A DNA stretch of 64,000 nt from Fen-1273 sp963837815 (GCA_963837815.1 CAWIOS010000017.1:1-64000); one strand, 5' to 3'. Counted from the stretch's first letter, positions 1 through 8,664 are shown. Notes: generated by a model from the letters alone, not told the origin. Numbers and translations are program-made.

Positions 1-1
1 T

Positions 2-2476
2 GAGAGATCTGAGGACTTCATTCGAACGTTTGATTCTCCTGGTAACATTGTCGAATCCCTCACCACGGTCCTCAATCTTTCGTGGATGTGTGCCAACAAC
101 TGTGAATTCTGCTATCTGCAAACAAACCAGACTCCAGAGCACTACTTCTACACGAATCTCGATAAGGCCGAGCATGAGATCGCCTCTTCACCGGCAGCTC
201 ATGCAGCGATACTTACCCTCTGGACACATCTCTCTCACTACTTCGATCTCCGCCTAATCAAGCTTCCGGATCGCTTCAAGGAGACTGCTGATTGTCTCAG
301 GGAACTCTTCGTCGGCGCCCATGTGACCAGGGATGCGGAAGCAATCGACCGATATTTTCTTGGTCAGGACAATCTCGTCGAACAGCTCAATGAAAACAAC
401 ACTACCTTTCAGATCGACTCGGCACGTTTCAGGCGCGATCGTGATACAATCAAGGAGTGGTACTCCTACAATCTCAAATATCCGCTCACACTCACAGCCT
501 CAGAATTCAACGATTTCCTTGCAGTTGACCATCTGACCGACAATAGTGCCTTCTTGATGTCGATGGTCCAGAAGTATCCTCGGTTCAAGTTCACCATTCG
601 GTCAAGATCCAGCTATGTTGATGGATTCCTTCGATATGACGGGCAAGATCGCGCGAGATTCAATATCACACTGAGCCCCAGCCATGCAATCAATGAGTTT
701 GAGCATGGCACCGCTTCGCTCGACGAACGGATACATGCTGCGCGTAGGATCCAGGAAGCCAAAGGGTACGCGCTTAGCCTCGTTATGGAGCCCATCCTTA
801 CCTACGAGAATTACCTTGAGGATTATAAGCAGCTTGTTCGCAGGGCACTTACGGAATTGGACCCAAGTCGCATCCAGAAGATCATCCTCGGCAGCGCACG
901 CTATACAGATCAATTAAAGGGAATGGTCCGGATGCATTTCCCGGATACTAAGCTGTTTGACGCTCCGCATACTCTCGTGCCCCCAGTAGCACCAGACTCT
1001 AAGAATCGCTACGATCCTGAGACACGAAGAGCCTTCTATTCTGAATTGATCGCAGAAATCAAGTCAATCCGCGATATCCCGATCGCGTTGGGGTCGGAAA
1101 CACCAGATCTATGGGAGAGTTTGGGCATGAATACAGACGAGGAACTTGGAAACCGAGTCCATGAACCTGCGGGAGAGAATCGTAAGCCCTCGAATCACGA
1201 CGACCCCGGCCGGGAGGAAAGGGCCGAAACTGGGTCAGACTTAAGGCGTGACGAGACCCCCATTCCAAGTGATGACGTCGAACCGAATGAAGAAGGAGTA
1301 ATTGGTACCTCGGAGACTGATTCCGAGACGGAGGAAAATATCCCTTACTGGAATTCAATTCGCCCGCAGGATTTCGATACTGTCGAGTCAATAATTGGAG
1401 AGTACGACGATTATGTCCCACTCGAGCCTTTTGCGGATGCCGTCGATGAGCTTCGCCGAATGGCTACAGTTGTAGAGGTCCACGACGGAGACGTTATCAG
1501 CCTGAATGTTGATGACGGATGGCAAACTGAAGAAGTCCAAACACTCAATAATCTTCTCGCGCACGATGCATACTTTCGCCCGGTTAAGATCATTGGACGC
1601 ATTTCTCGGTTCCACCCAGTTACGGCATTTGAGCTGCCACACGGCGGGACGGCAAGTTTACGTGGCATAGAGATTGAAGACACGCAAGGCACAACGATCG
1701 AATCGCTCGAGTTTCAAGAGGCGTGCGTGATGACCGATCTCGGGAGACTACACCGGGACCGCACCCGGTGCACGTTCTTCGGTACCATTGTGCCTTTCTA
1801 CCCAAAGAAAAAAACAAAAACAAATAAGCCTAAACCCCGATTCTATCTTCACGATATCTCTACCGACGTCAGCCCGATCGACCTTGTCCCCTGGACGCCG
1901 ACCGAGGAAAGTCCCACCGGTTTTGGGGTAGTGTCAGGCGGCAGGCGACATGGAATTCCAGTGGACCATCCGTATTCGATCCTAAGAGCCCACCCAGGCA
2001 CGAACGGGATCATCAATTACATCAAGCAGGAGGTAGCACATGGGCTTCGGATTAAGGCGCTGGATGAGGCCCACGAACTCGAGAGGGCGTTAGAGTTTGT
2101 CATCCTTCAGGCACTTTCCCAGGGCCGCAGCGATATCCTTGAAAAGCTACACGGCCTAATTATCGGGCCTCCAAACGTCGGAAAATCCTATTTGACAAGA
2201 GCCGCTTTGATCCTGAATACCATAGGACAGGAGATCAGCTCAAGTGGCCGGAAAGTAACAGTCGCAGGCCTGGTTGGAACGGTGAAATCGAAATCAAGGA
2301 GAAACGTCAGCGAACCTGGGATCTTGCCAATAAATAACGATGGGGTTGTGTGCATTCAGGAGTTTCATCAGGTGCGTGCTGAAACACGAAAGGCGGTCTG
2401 TGGGTATATTCGTCAGCATGATGGAGGAGGGCCAAGTTGTGGAGAGCACGACCGCCGCAACCGTCCATCCTACTGA
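2..2476 (+). CDS. SPL-type radical SAM domain fused to MCM-like AAA+ ATPase (5' partial; frame lost near 2403)
   Basis: The frame is open from the first bases of the window, so the true start lies to the left. Near base 89 a CxxxCxxC cluster followed by YLQT (CANNCEFCYLQT) marks a radical SAM iron-sulfur site of the spore photoproduct lyase type. SPL-like motifs continue with NEFEHGTASLDERI and a C-terminal ETPDLWESLG. An acidic, low-complexity linker follows (about 1130-1340), then an unassigned, possibly OB-like region. An AAA+ core comes next: Walker A GPPNVGKS (about 2166-2189), an MCM-style SSSGRKVTVAGL segment, and a Walker-B-like GVVCIQEF near 2342. After about 2403 the frame degenerates and stops at 2476, while the homologous protein continues in the next frame. 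SPL enzymes repair DNA photolesions and MCM proteins are helicases; the function of the combination is unknown. The domain calls are good; the intactness of the gene is in doubt. Confidence 0.8.
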   Translation, partial: ERSEDFIRTFDSPGNIVESLTTVLNLSWMCANNCEFCYLQTNQTPEHYFYTNLDKAEHEIASSPAAHAAILTLWTHLSHYFDLRLIKLPDRFKETADCLRELFVGAHVTRDAEAIDRYFLGQDNLVEQLNENNTTFQIDSARFRRDRDTIKEWYSYNLKYPLTLTASEFNDFLAVDHLTDNSAFLMSMVQKYPRFKFTIRSRSSYVDGFLRYDGQDRARFNITLSPSHAINEFEHGTASLDERIHAARRIQEAKGYALSLVMEPILTYENYLEDYKQLVRRALTELDPSRIQKIILGSARYTDQLKGMVRMHFPDTKLFDAPHTLVPPVAPDSKNRYDPETRRAFYSELIAEIKSIRDIPIALGSETPDLWESLGMNTDEELGNRVHEPAGENRKPSNHDDPGREERAETGSDLRRDETPIPSDDVEPNEEGVIGTSETDSETEENIPYWNSIRPQDFDTVESIIGEYDDYVPLEPFADAVDELRRMATVVEVHDGDVISLNVDDGWQTEEVQTLNNLLAHDAYFRPVKIIGRISRFHPVTAFELPHGGTASLRGIEIEDTQGTTIESLEFQEACVMTDLGRLHRDRTRCTFFGTIVPFYPKKKTKTNKPKPRFYLHDISTDVSPIDLVPWTPTEESPTGFGVVSGGRRHGIPVDHPYSILRAHPGTNGIINYIKQEVAHGLRIKALDEAHELERALEFVILQALSQGRSDILEKLHGLIIGPPNVGKSYLTRAALILNTIGQEISSSGRKVTVAGLVGTVKSKSRRNVSEPGILPINNDGVVCIQEFHQVRAETRKAVCGYIRQHDGGGPSCGEHDRRNRPSY

Positions 2477-2568
2477 GACCGCCCTCCTTCTTGATATGAA
2501 CAGGTACAGCCAGATCGACCCTTCGCATACATTCAACTCATTTCTCGGATATCGACATTCCCGTCAAC

Positions 2569-3213
2569 ATGCTTGCCCGGTTCGACTATATCGTTGAGAT
2601 TCCGAGAAATGAGGCGCGCTCTATGGCAACGGCGTTAGATATGACCGAGAATTTTGGCAAGATGGGCGGGAAGGTGTCGACAAACGCCGAACAATGGCAA
2701 ATGCGCCTGAAGTACCTCATTGCATTCTTGAGGTCCGAATACAGTGTGATAGAGAGTCCGAAGGAAGTGAGGGATCACATTCACTCGAGAGTGACTGCAA
2801 TGCTGGCCGAAGTGCCAGGCCCGCTGCAGAGACTTGTAGAAGACATGCGCCTCCGTATCATGCGATCTGCATTCAAGCTTACGAAAGCGGTCACGACGGC
2901 AAATGCGTCCCGGCAATCGACAATTGAATATGCAGACTATGCGCTGAGGTTCGTACAGGACAAGGTGGACTTCATCAAGAGCATCCACCTCGAGGACATC
3001 CCGGAAGAGAAACCCGGCATCAACGACAGGGAAAAGAGACGCGATATCATTGAAGCTGAGTTTCGTGGCAAGAGATTTCAGCTAGACGAGGTCCTCGAAT
3101 ACCTCGCCTCGAAGATGGATGGTGAAATTGACAATAGGACTATTCGGAGGGACCTTGGAGCCCTTAAAGGGCATCCTCTGACCAAGCCCAAGGGGACATG
3201 GTCCATGAAGTGA
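2569..3213 (+). CDS. C-terminal part of the MCM-like AAA+ module (arginine finger, lid, winged helix), displaced by frameshifts
   Basis: This segment continues the preceding gene. The middle piece (about 2403-2543, third frame) reads VSMMEEGQVVES...ETALLLDMNRYSQ, matching the MCM region after Walker B through sensor 1. This frame then resumes with DIDIPVNMLARFDYIVEIPR, the MCM arginine-finger region (MCM consensus LLSRFDLIF). A helical lid domain follows (about 2680-2990). The tail resembles a winged helix with DNRTIRRDLGALKG. No stop interrupts this frame down to 3213. Treating the ATG at 2569 as a real start would split the ATPase between Walker B and the arginine finger, so it is best read as one broken gene with the upstream entry. 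Removing one G from 2402-2404 and one T from 2541-2543 would restore one continuous protein. Confidence 0.7.
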   Translation: MLARFDYIVEIPRNEARSMATALDMTENFGKMGGKVSTNAEQWQMRLKYLIAFLRSEYSVIESPKEVRDHIHSRVTAMLAEVPGPLQRLVEDMRLRIMRSAFKLTKAVTTANASRQSTIEYADYALRFVQDKVDFIKSIHLEDIPEEKPGINDREKRRDIIEAEFRGKRFQLDEVLEYLASKMDGEIDNRTIRRDLGALKGHPLTKPKGTWSMK

Positions 3214-3282
3214 AGGGCCGCTGGAGGGGCAAAATCGCGAGAAATCAGCGTATTCCAAGGCTCTTTAGCATGGAAACAGCCG

Positions 3283-3314
3283 TGTCCAGATGTCCAGATG
3301 TCCGGATGTCCAGA
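3283..3314. repeat. Four tandem 8-bp repeats (TGTCCAGA)
   Basis: Units at 3283-3290, 3291-3298, 3299-3306 and 3307-3314 read TGTCCAGA, with one A-to-G change in the third. They fill part of the 134-bp gap between the MCM-like gene and the HTH gene. Iteron-like binding sites for the neighbouring HTH protein are possible; a simple slippage array is equally possible. Confidence 0.8.
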
Positions 3315-3347
3315 TTCAATAGCCAGTGAACTCACAAAGGGCCAAAT

Positions 3348-3878
3348 ATGGCTACAATGGACGAATTCCAACAACTCCAGAAAGAAATCGCGGCCGAACG
3401 TGAAGCCGATAAGGCCTCACTGAAGGAGAAGATATCGACTCTTTCCAAAGCCTCTGTTGGAGACCTCCTAGAACTGAAAGACCATTGGATCCAGGAACGG
3501 AAGGCGAATCGTAAGCTGGATGAAGCAACACAGCGCAAGCGACGGGAGGCCGAGATCTGGCTCGAGGCGATTGACTACCTCTTTTCTCGCCCTCGGGTAG
3601 CCGGCGCATCGACGCAACAGGCGGGTGAAAACCTAGATCTAGACCAGGCCGCGGCCTATTTGAACATTTCAACTTCAACTCTGTACAAATGGACTAGCCA
3701 GAATAAGATTCCACACACCACGGTAGGCGGGAAAAAGCTAAGCTTTGCAAAGAAGGATCTCGACGCCTTTCTCGAAGGTAACCGAAGACTGACAAATGAG
3801 GATCTCGACCGAGAAGCCGATCTAGAAGTTGGCAAATTAAGGGCTCGGCGGCAGAAGAATCCGAGAAAAGGGACTTGA
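3348..3878 (+). CDS. Coiled-coil protein with C-terminal excisionase/MerR-like HTH
   Basis: A 176-residue protein. The first 75 residues are charged and heptad-like (predicted coiled coil). Residues about 95-145 form a helix-turn-helix of the excisionase/HTH_17 type, with LDLDQAAAYLNISTSTLYKW, IPHTTVGGKKLSFAKKDL and DAFL. Such domains bind DNA and often act as recombination directionality factors or small regulators in mobile elements. The tail is basic (KLRARRQKNPRK). An AAGGG lies about ten bases before the ATG; a second ATG three codons in is also possible. It follows the SPL-MCM gene on the same strand after a repeat-bearing gap and sits just before tRNA-Gly. No integrase is adjacent in the window, so an excisionase role is a guess. 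Confidence 0.75.
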   Translation: MATMDEFQQLQKEIAAEREADKASLKEKISTLSKASVGDLLELKDHWIQERKANRKLDEATQRKRREAEIWLEAIDYLFSRPRVAGASTQQAGENLDLDQAAAYLNISTSTLYKWTSQNKIPHTTVGGKKLSFAKKDLDAFLEGNRRLTNEDLDREADLEVGKLRARRQKNPRKGT

Positions 3879-4032
3879 ATCTTCGTTCAGATTGAGTTAC
3901 TTTTCGCAGCCAGCAATCTAGCGATTGCGTGTTCAAGAAAACCTTTCAAGACTCGATGTTCTGTGATGCATATTTGTTGCTCGACAATGTTCGACTTCTT
4001 GTAACTAACTTATCAATAAATAGGTTATCGTT

Positions 4033-4107
<75 letters not shown>

Positions 4108-4110
4108 GTT

Positions 4111-4149
4111 GACGAGTTAGCCATCTTGGCTAACTCGTCTTGTTTTTCT
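4111..4149 (+). terminator. Rho-independent terminator of tRNA-Gly
   Basis: A perfect 13-bp stem (GACGAGTTAGCCA 4111-4123, TGGCTAACTCGTC 4127-4139) with a 3-nt TCT loop is followed by a T-rich tract (4140-4149). It starts three bases after the tRNA CCA end. Confidence 0.92.
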
Positions 4150-4636
4150 CTCTATTTTCTGCTAGTTCCATCTTGAGTGGGTTGCCCCCGGGGCCTGGAT
4201 CCCCAAGGTCAGTCTACGGCTTCTTAAGTAATCCCACAATCTTGCATCATAAAGGCCTTTCCAATCACTTCCCCCAAGGATATCCCGCCCGTCCGCATTC
4301 CTACCCCCGAGGAATTACACCAAGCAGGCGGAGAAGGTCGATACTGGAATCCAAGTCCTACGAGGACAGACTGAGCGCTGTCGAGATTCTTCGTCGGCAA
4401 TATGGAAAGCTCGAGAATGGGAAGGATTATCGAAGTAACCAGAGAGTCCGAAGAGTTTTTCGCATCGTTCAACGCCCCTGATATTCTCAAGTGAGGTAAA
4501 TAACATTCTGGGGGGATGCAGGGGTCTCGTTCGGCAAATGTACGCGGAATTCTAGGGAGGGGATCCGACGATCTCCCTCGCGGGTGGGAATGACGGAATG
4601 CCTGCGTTGGGAGTATTCCGGCGGTTACTGGGGAAG
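4150..4636. other. Intergenic stretch without a convincing gene
   Basis: Short open frames exist on both strands but none has a ribosome site, a recognisable domain or a coherent frame. Protein-like stretches jump between frames around 4290-4490, which could be residue of a decayed gene, but I cannot assign it. Confidence 0.5.
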
Positions 4637-5497
4637 TTAACGAGGGTTAGCCCTGTCTATGAGCCCTGCAAGAACGCCCCGCAATAACCCCAAGGTCTCG
4701 TCAAACTGCTCTTCCCATGAGACTCTTCTACGAAGAACATCTGAGATCAGAGACAATGGTCCTTCAGGATCTGTCTCACGTCCTAGAATTGTGATTGCTC
4801 GATCGCGGAGGGTTGTTCCGGCAATCCGCGCGATGTCTCGTCCAAGTAACTGTGCCCCAGCCAACTCAAGCTTAATTGGCACACCTTGCATGAGATCGGA
4901 TGCATCCGTTTGCAGTCTGATGTCATTGCCTGCATCGATATAGTGTTCCGCGACAAAACAGAAATCTTCCGCGTCTTTGGCCCTTCCAGGAAACCCTTGG
5001 TCCCATGAAATAAGCTTCAACATTGCCAGCCCGGCAGGAGAGCACGACTGCAATTCAAGAAGCGGGCTCCTGCTGAGAATGACTTTGATCGACGCATGGA
5101 ACGCCTCTTCAAGTCCAACTACGCTGAGTACAAAATCAAGGGCTTTCGGAAATGCAACTGTACTTTTCGCCCCGGCAATCGGACCGAAAGGTATGACATC
5201 CAGTGTTTCTCCGTTGGCGCAAACGAACCGGTACCCAAGAGTTGTGGGTCTGAACTCCCCCGTGTCAACAAGCGCTTTGACGAAGCGGTCGAATTGATCC
5301 CATTCGCTCACTTGAATGGCAATATCGATGTCGATGGTAGTGCGTGGGGATTGCAGTCCGTGCGCATACCGAAGTATCAAGTCTCTTGCGGTGGCTCCAA
5401 CGACAAATAAAGGCGTGTTTCTAGCCCGCGCGGCTCCGAGTAGGGGCCTAAAGAGGGCAACAAAGTGTTCAGGCAGTTTATTTGAAATATCGACCAA
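4637..5497 (-). CDS. AbiEii/AbiGii-type nucleotidyltransferase (type IV toxin-like)
   Basis: A 286-residue protein with a nucleotidyltransferase-fold signature: GATARDL at residues 34-40 and the metal-binding DxD pair in TTIDIDIAI (D56, D58). Later parts (LKLISWDQGFPGRAKDAEDF) fit the helical half of AbiEii-like minimal nucleotidyltransferases. AbiEii toxins of this superfamily transfer nucleotides to tRNA or other targets and cause growth arrest. The gene starts inside the last 20 bases of the upstream antitoxin-like gene, the usual arrangement for AbiE modules. Substrate specificity cannot be read from the sequence. This family also includes proteins that are not proven toxins, so the toxin role is inferred from pairing. 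Confidence 0.78.
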   Translation of the reverse strand: MVDISNKLPEHFVALFRPLLGAARARNTPLFVVGATARDLILRYAHGLQSPRTTIDIDIAIQVSEWDQFDRFVKALVDTGEFRPTTLGYRFVCANGETLDVIPFGPIAGAKSTVAFPKALDFVLSVVGLEEAFHASIKVILSRSPLLELQSCSPAGLAMLKLISWDQGFPGRAKDAEDFCFVAEHYIDAGNDIRLQTDASDLMQGVPIKLELAGAQLLGRDIARIAGTTLRDRAITILGRETDPEGPLSLISDVLRRRVSWEEQFDETLGLLRGVLAGLIDRANPR

Positions 5498-6521
5498 GTT
5501 TCTTCTCCCGAAGATCTTTTGCCGCTTCGAGGTTCCTTCCTTCTCCGGTTGCCATGAGGTCAGCGTAGGTCAGGGGCGTCGGCACCACTGCCAGGGCTTC
5601 CTGGTCGGTGTGAAACTGCCAGAAGCGATTGTAGAGTTCAACGTTCCCCCGGTCATCCTGCTTCAACTTATACCGAACAATTAGGCGGTTTGGATCTCCC
5701 TGAATGTAGAGAGTTGCTATCTCGGGCTTGAGGAATCGGGTTTCAATCTGCACCGCTGGTTCACCCCCCCAGAGCGCATCCGTCCCCGCTAGATCGGCGG
5801 CACGCCACCATTCAGGATCTCGGGCGGCATATCTTCCGGCGAAATGCTTCGGTTTCAACTGCTGAGGGTACAAACCAACCCACTTATCAAATAGCTCCTC
5901 GCGCCTGACGAGTCGTCGGCCGATTTCTTTGCCCTCCAGCAGATGCCCGATGAGCTTCAAATTCCGAACCGTCGCGTCGACAGTTCCGAGCGCAACCCCA
6001 GCCACGCGCGCTATCTCGCGATAGGTCTTTTTCTCCAAACCCGGAAGGCAAATGAGGGCAAAGATGACCTGCATGCCGGCTGGCTTAAAGGGCCGGCCCA
6101 CGAGCTGCCTCGTCTCTCGGTCCGCCGGCTTCTGGCCTTGCACCCACACCAGGAGGTCTTCCGCCTTTAGGTAGACGTTGCCACAAGTGTCCGCGAAACA
6201 GATCCCCTGTTCCCGCATCCGTTCTGCCGTTGGCTTGTTGACAAATCGGGTGACTATGACCCTATTCCGGCGATTATTGAATTCGCGCGCAAGCAAGCCG
6301 GCCATTGCCACGTTCAACCAAGGTTTAAGTACGAGTTCGAACTCCCATCTGTTTTTTCCCCGGACTATGCGCAGGATTTTGTGTTCAGCGACCTGACGAT
6401 GACCCCGAACATGTCTCCCTATGGGCTGTCCCTTTGTAACTTCTACCCTTAGGCCCGTCGTTTTTGCAACGCCAGTAGCCGTATTCTCAAGTATTGCCTC
6501 TATGTTGGCCGTCCGAACCAA
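5478..6521 (-). CDS. AbiEi-family antitoxin / winged-helix regulator (type IV TA)
   Basis: A 347-residue protein matching the large AbiEi-type antitoxin family. A winged-helix segment lies around residues 165-200 (KKTYREIARVAGVALGTVD), preceded by VGRPFKPAGMQVIFALICLPG. AbiEi proteins repress their own operon and neutralise the AbiEii nucleotidyltransferase without direct binding. The start is a TTG at 6519-6521, placed only 14 bases from a TATAAT box (6536-6541), so the leader is very short; a slightly later start cannot be excluded. It overlaps the toxin gene by 20 bases, consistent with translational coupling. The palindrome upstream is a likely autoregulatory operator. Confidence 0.78.
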   Translation of the reverse strand: MVRTANIEAILENTATGVAKTTGLRVEVTKGQPIGRHVRGHRQVAEHKILRIVRGKNRWEFELVLKPWLNVAMAGLLAREFNNRRNRVIVTRFVNKPTAERMREQGICFADTCGNVYLKAEDLLVWVQGQKPADRETRQLVGRPFKPAGMQVIFALICLPGLEKKTYREIARVAGVALGTVDATVRNLKLIGHLLEGKEIGRRLVRREELFDKWVGLYPQQLKPKHFAGRYAARDPEWWRAADLAGTDALWGGEPAVQIETRFLKPEIATLYIQGDPNRLIVRYKLKQDDRGNVELYNRFWQFHTDQEALAVVPTPLTYADLMATGEGRNLEAAKDLREKKLGRYFK

Positions 6522-6535
6522 GGTATTCTCTCTGT

Positions 6536-6585
6536 ATTATATTGCACTATGTTCAATAATAATGAACATACGCATATAATGAACA
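6536..6585 (-). promoter_or_regulatory. Promoter and palindromic operator of the AbiE-like operon
   Basis: On the minus strand TATAAT lies at 6541-6536. Immediately upstream is a perfect inverted repeat, ATGTTCA (6549-6555), 7-nt spacer, TGAACAT (6563-6569). A further half-site ATGAACA lies at 6579-6585, 17 bases from the matching half of the palindrome. A regulator bound here would cover the -35 region. Autoregulation by the AbiEi-like protein is the natural inference. Confidence 0.65.
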
Positions 6586-6837
6586 ACAGTCAACCTTGTT
6601 CTTCTCCCTATTCCCCCTCGTCCCATTAAAATCCGACTATTTCTGACATAGAGTGCAGACCGAGCTCCGGAATATGTATATTCTCAATACAATGCCTGAG
6701 TAAGTCCAGCCGGGTGGGGGCATTTCGGTTTTAGGGTAAATACGCTGAACGCTGATTGTCGATTCTGCCGAGCCCCATACGACTATACAGTATAGAGGAC
6801 AATTGGTCGATCTACATACCCAAGGGAGGTCAAGACA
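6586..6837. other. Intergenic stretch between divergent genes
   Basis: No gene is seen. The right end carries the strong ribosome site AAGGGAGGT just before the SRPBCC gene at 6838. A promoter for that gene must lie here but no clear -35/-10 pair stands out. Confidence 0.5.
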
Positions 6838-7281
6838 ATGAGCGGCAATACCGTGAAGCTGCATCGAGTTCTCAAGACCACACCCGAGCGAGCGTATCGG
6901 GCTTTCCTTGATGCCGAAGCGATGTGTAAGTGGCTTCCCCCCCACGGGTTCACCGGTCGGGTCCATCAGATTGATGCCAGAGTCGGGGGCTCATTCAAAA
7001 TGAGCTTTACGAATTTCGGCACGGGTCAATCCCACACGTTTGGCGGCAAGTTCATTGAGCTTGTGCCCAACGAGCGCATTGTGCACACAGACCAGTTTGA
7101 CGATCCCAAAATGCCGGGGACGATGACGAACACCATTGTACTGAAAAAGGTCCTCGTGGGAACGGAAGTGAATATTACACAGGAAGGGATACCCGAAGTA
7201 ATCCCGCTGGAGGGGTGTTATCTCGGCTGGCAGGAATCACTGACGCTCCTGGCACAACTTGTCGAGGCCAACATCCCGTAG
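6838..7281 (+). CDS. SRPBCC/AHSA1-family protein
   Basis: A 147-residue single-domain protein of the START/Bet v1-like AHSA1 family. It shows the usual N-terminal strand TPERAYRAFLDAEAMCKWLPP, a central GGSFKMSFTNFG, and a C-terminal helix with GWQESLTLLAQLVE. These proteins form a hydrophobic cavity and are mostly of unknown function; some are Hsp90 co-chaperone-like. AAGGGAGGT nine bases upstream fixes the start. It stands alone between the AbiE operon and a convergent acyltransferase gene. Two more family members lie at 9423 and 20119, each paired with an ArsR regulator, whereas this copy has none. Confidence 0.88.
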   Translation: MSGNTVKLHRVLKTTPERAYRAFLDAEAMCKWLPPHGFTGRVHQIDARVGGSFKMSFTNFGTGQSHTFGGKFIELVPNERIVHTDQFDDPKMPGTMTNTIVLKKVLVGTEVNITQEGIPEVIPLEGCYLGWQESLTLLAQLVEANIP

Positions 7282-7451
7282 GGAAAGAAGGTCGGAATCT
7301 CCAACGTTGCGTTTCGCCTTCACCTCTACAGCGGTGTGATCACCGATGGGTTCATAGTGCATGCCGTCTTTGTCGTCATATAACATGATAAATGACGACG
7401 TCGTCGTCAGATCGAACCCGAACTCTCCGCTGCACACGGGCGATTCACTCA

Positions 7452-8597
7452 CTACACCCTGATAATCCAGCCCTTCTTCCACATCAACATCCCCAGCGCG
7501 AAGTGAAGCGCGACATACACGAGGCCAAACGCAAGTGACGCGTTCGCCGGAGAAAAGTACGGCACGAAAGCCCCCGCATATATCCAGTCGTGGAGCGACT
7601 GGGCCTTCCCGTCGGCCTGAGCGACCGTGATCACCCCGAGGAGCGTCGCAAGGAGCTCTGACACAACATAGAGCGTGATCGCATTGAGTCCGAACGCCTT
7701 GAATGGCTCAAGCCAGCGGGCCTTGTGTTGTACATCCATGAGCCAGTAGACCGTCGCAAAGCAGACGAGCGCCCACCCGCCCATAAACACCGAGAACGAA
7801 GATGTCCAGCAGTTCTTGTTGATCGGCAGCCAGATATCCGCAACGACACCGGCCAGGACCATCACCCAGCCGGCAACAAACATCTCCGCGGTCTTGACCT
7901 CTTTGCTGCGCTCAGAGCGGAGGAAGCGGCCGGTTATGACACCGAAGAGGGCTGTGGCAATGGAGGGAAGCGTACTGACGATGCCTTCAGGATCGAATCC
8001 GGGAGCGGGGGCCCACACCCAGGTATGACCGGCGAGGAGATGCGAATCGACATACCAGCAGAGGCACCCCACGGGATCCATCACACCCGGGCCGTACCCG
8101 GGCACCGGGATGAGCTTGACGGCGGCCCAGTATACGACAAGCAGCCCGAGCGCCGTGATGAACTGGGTCCGCGGCTTCGTTTTCAGGAACAGGACCGATG
8201 CGACGAAGTAGCATATCGCGATTCTCTGGAGAACGCCCGGGATCCTGAGCGTCGCAAACGAAAACGGGGCACCGAGGCCGAAGGGAAAGCCGTTCACCAC
8301 AATTCCAAGCGCAAATATGATCGCTGCTCTCTTCAGGGCATGGAGAATGAGAGCCCCCGTCGACGCCCCCTGCTGCATCCTCTTCCCAAGAGAGAGCGTC
8401 ACCGCCATGCCCATGATCCAGAGAAAGAACGGGAAGACCATGTCGGTCATCGTCCACCCGCTCCATGCCGCGTGTTTGAGCTGCGGGTATGCAACCGTCC
8501 AATCGCCGGGGTCGTTCACCAGGATCATCAAAGCGATGGTGACACCGCGGAACACATCCAGCGAAGCAAGTCGGGTACTGGTCTCTGTGGTTTTCAT
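7452..8597 (-). CDS. NagX/HGSNAT-like transmembrane acyltransferase (DUF5009)
   Basis: A 381-residue, roughly ten-helix membrane protein. The N-terminus RLASLDVFRGVTIALMILVN and the loop FPFFLWIMGMAVTLSL are typical of the heparan-alpha-glucosaminide N-acetyltransferase-like family. The later LEPFKAFGLNAITLYVVSE is the family C-terminal signature. Relatives transfer acetyl groups from cytosolic acetyl-CoA to extracytoplasmic amino sugars, and bacterial NagX sits in GlcNAc catabolic loci. No sugar-use genes are adjacent, so the substrate is unknown. The start ATG at 8597 begins MKTTETSTRLASLDVFRG. The 3' end converges with the SRPBCC gene across a 170-base gap with no gene I trust. Confidence 0.85.
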   Translation of the reverse strand: MKTTETSTRLASLDVFRGVTIALMILVNDPGDWTVAYPQLKHAAWSGWTMTDMVFPFFLWIMGMAVTLSLGKRMQQGASTGALILHALKRAAIIFALGIVVNGFPFGLGAPFSFATLRIPGVLQRIAICYFVASVLFLKTKPRTQFITALGLLVVYWAAVKLIPVPGYGPGVMDPVGCLCWYVDSHLLAGHTWVWAPAPGFDPEGIVSTLPSIATALFGVITGRFLRSERSKEVKTAEMFVAGWVMVLAGVVADIWLPINKNCWTSSFSVFMGGWALVCFATVYWLMDVQHKARWLEPFKAFGLNAITLYVVSELLATLLGVITVAQADGKAQSLHDWIYAGAFVPYFSPANASLAFGLVYVALHFALGMLMWKKGWIIRV

Positions 8598-8664
8598 CTG
8601 TCGTCAGTCAATGTGAGGTGGAAGTAGTTGGCTTCACAAGGATTACGCCCTCCCTACGTCCCTG

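Noticed and set aside
3283..3314. Possible CRISPR array
   Set aside because: The repeats are 8 bp with no spacers and no cas genes are present.
4140..4481. Open frame of 113 codons after the tRNA terminator
   Set aside because: It begins inside the terminator T tract, has no ribosome site, and its composition is Pro/Arg/Ser-rich without a domain.
7237..7482. Minus-strand frame downstream of the NagX-like gene
   Set aside because: It would start with GTG inside the acyltransferase gene and end inside the SRPBCC gene. The middle looks somewhat protein-like, but I could not tie it to any family.
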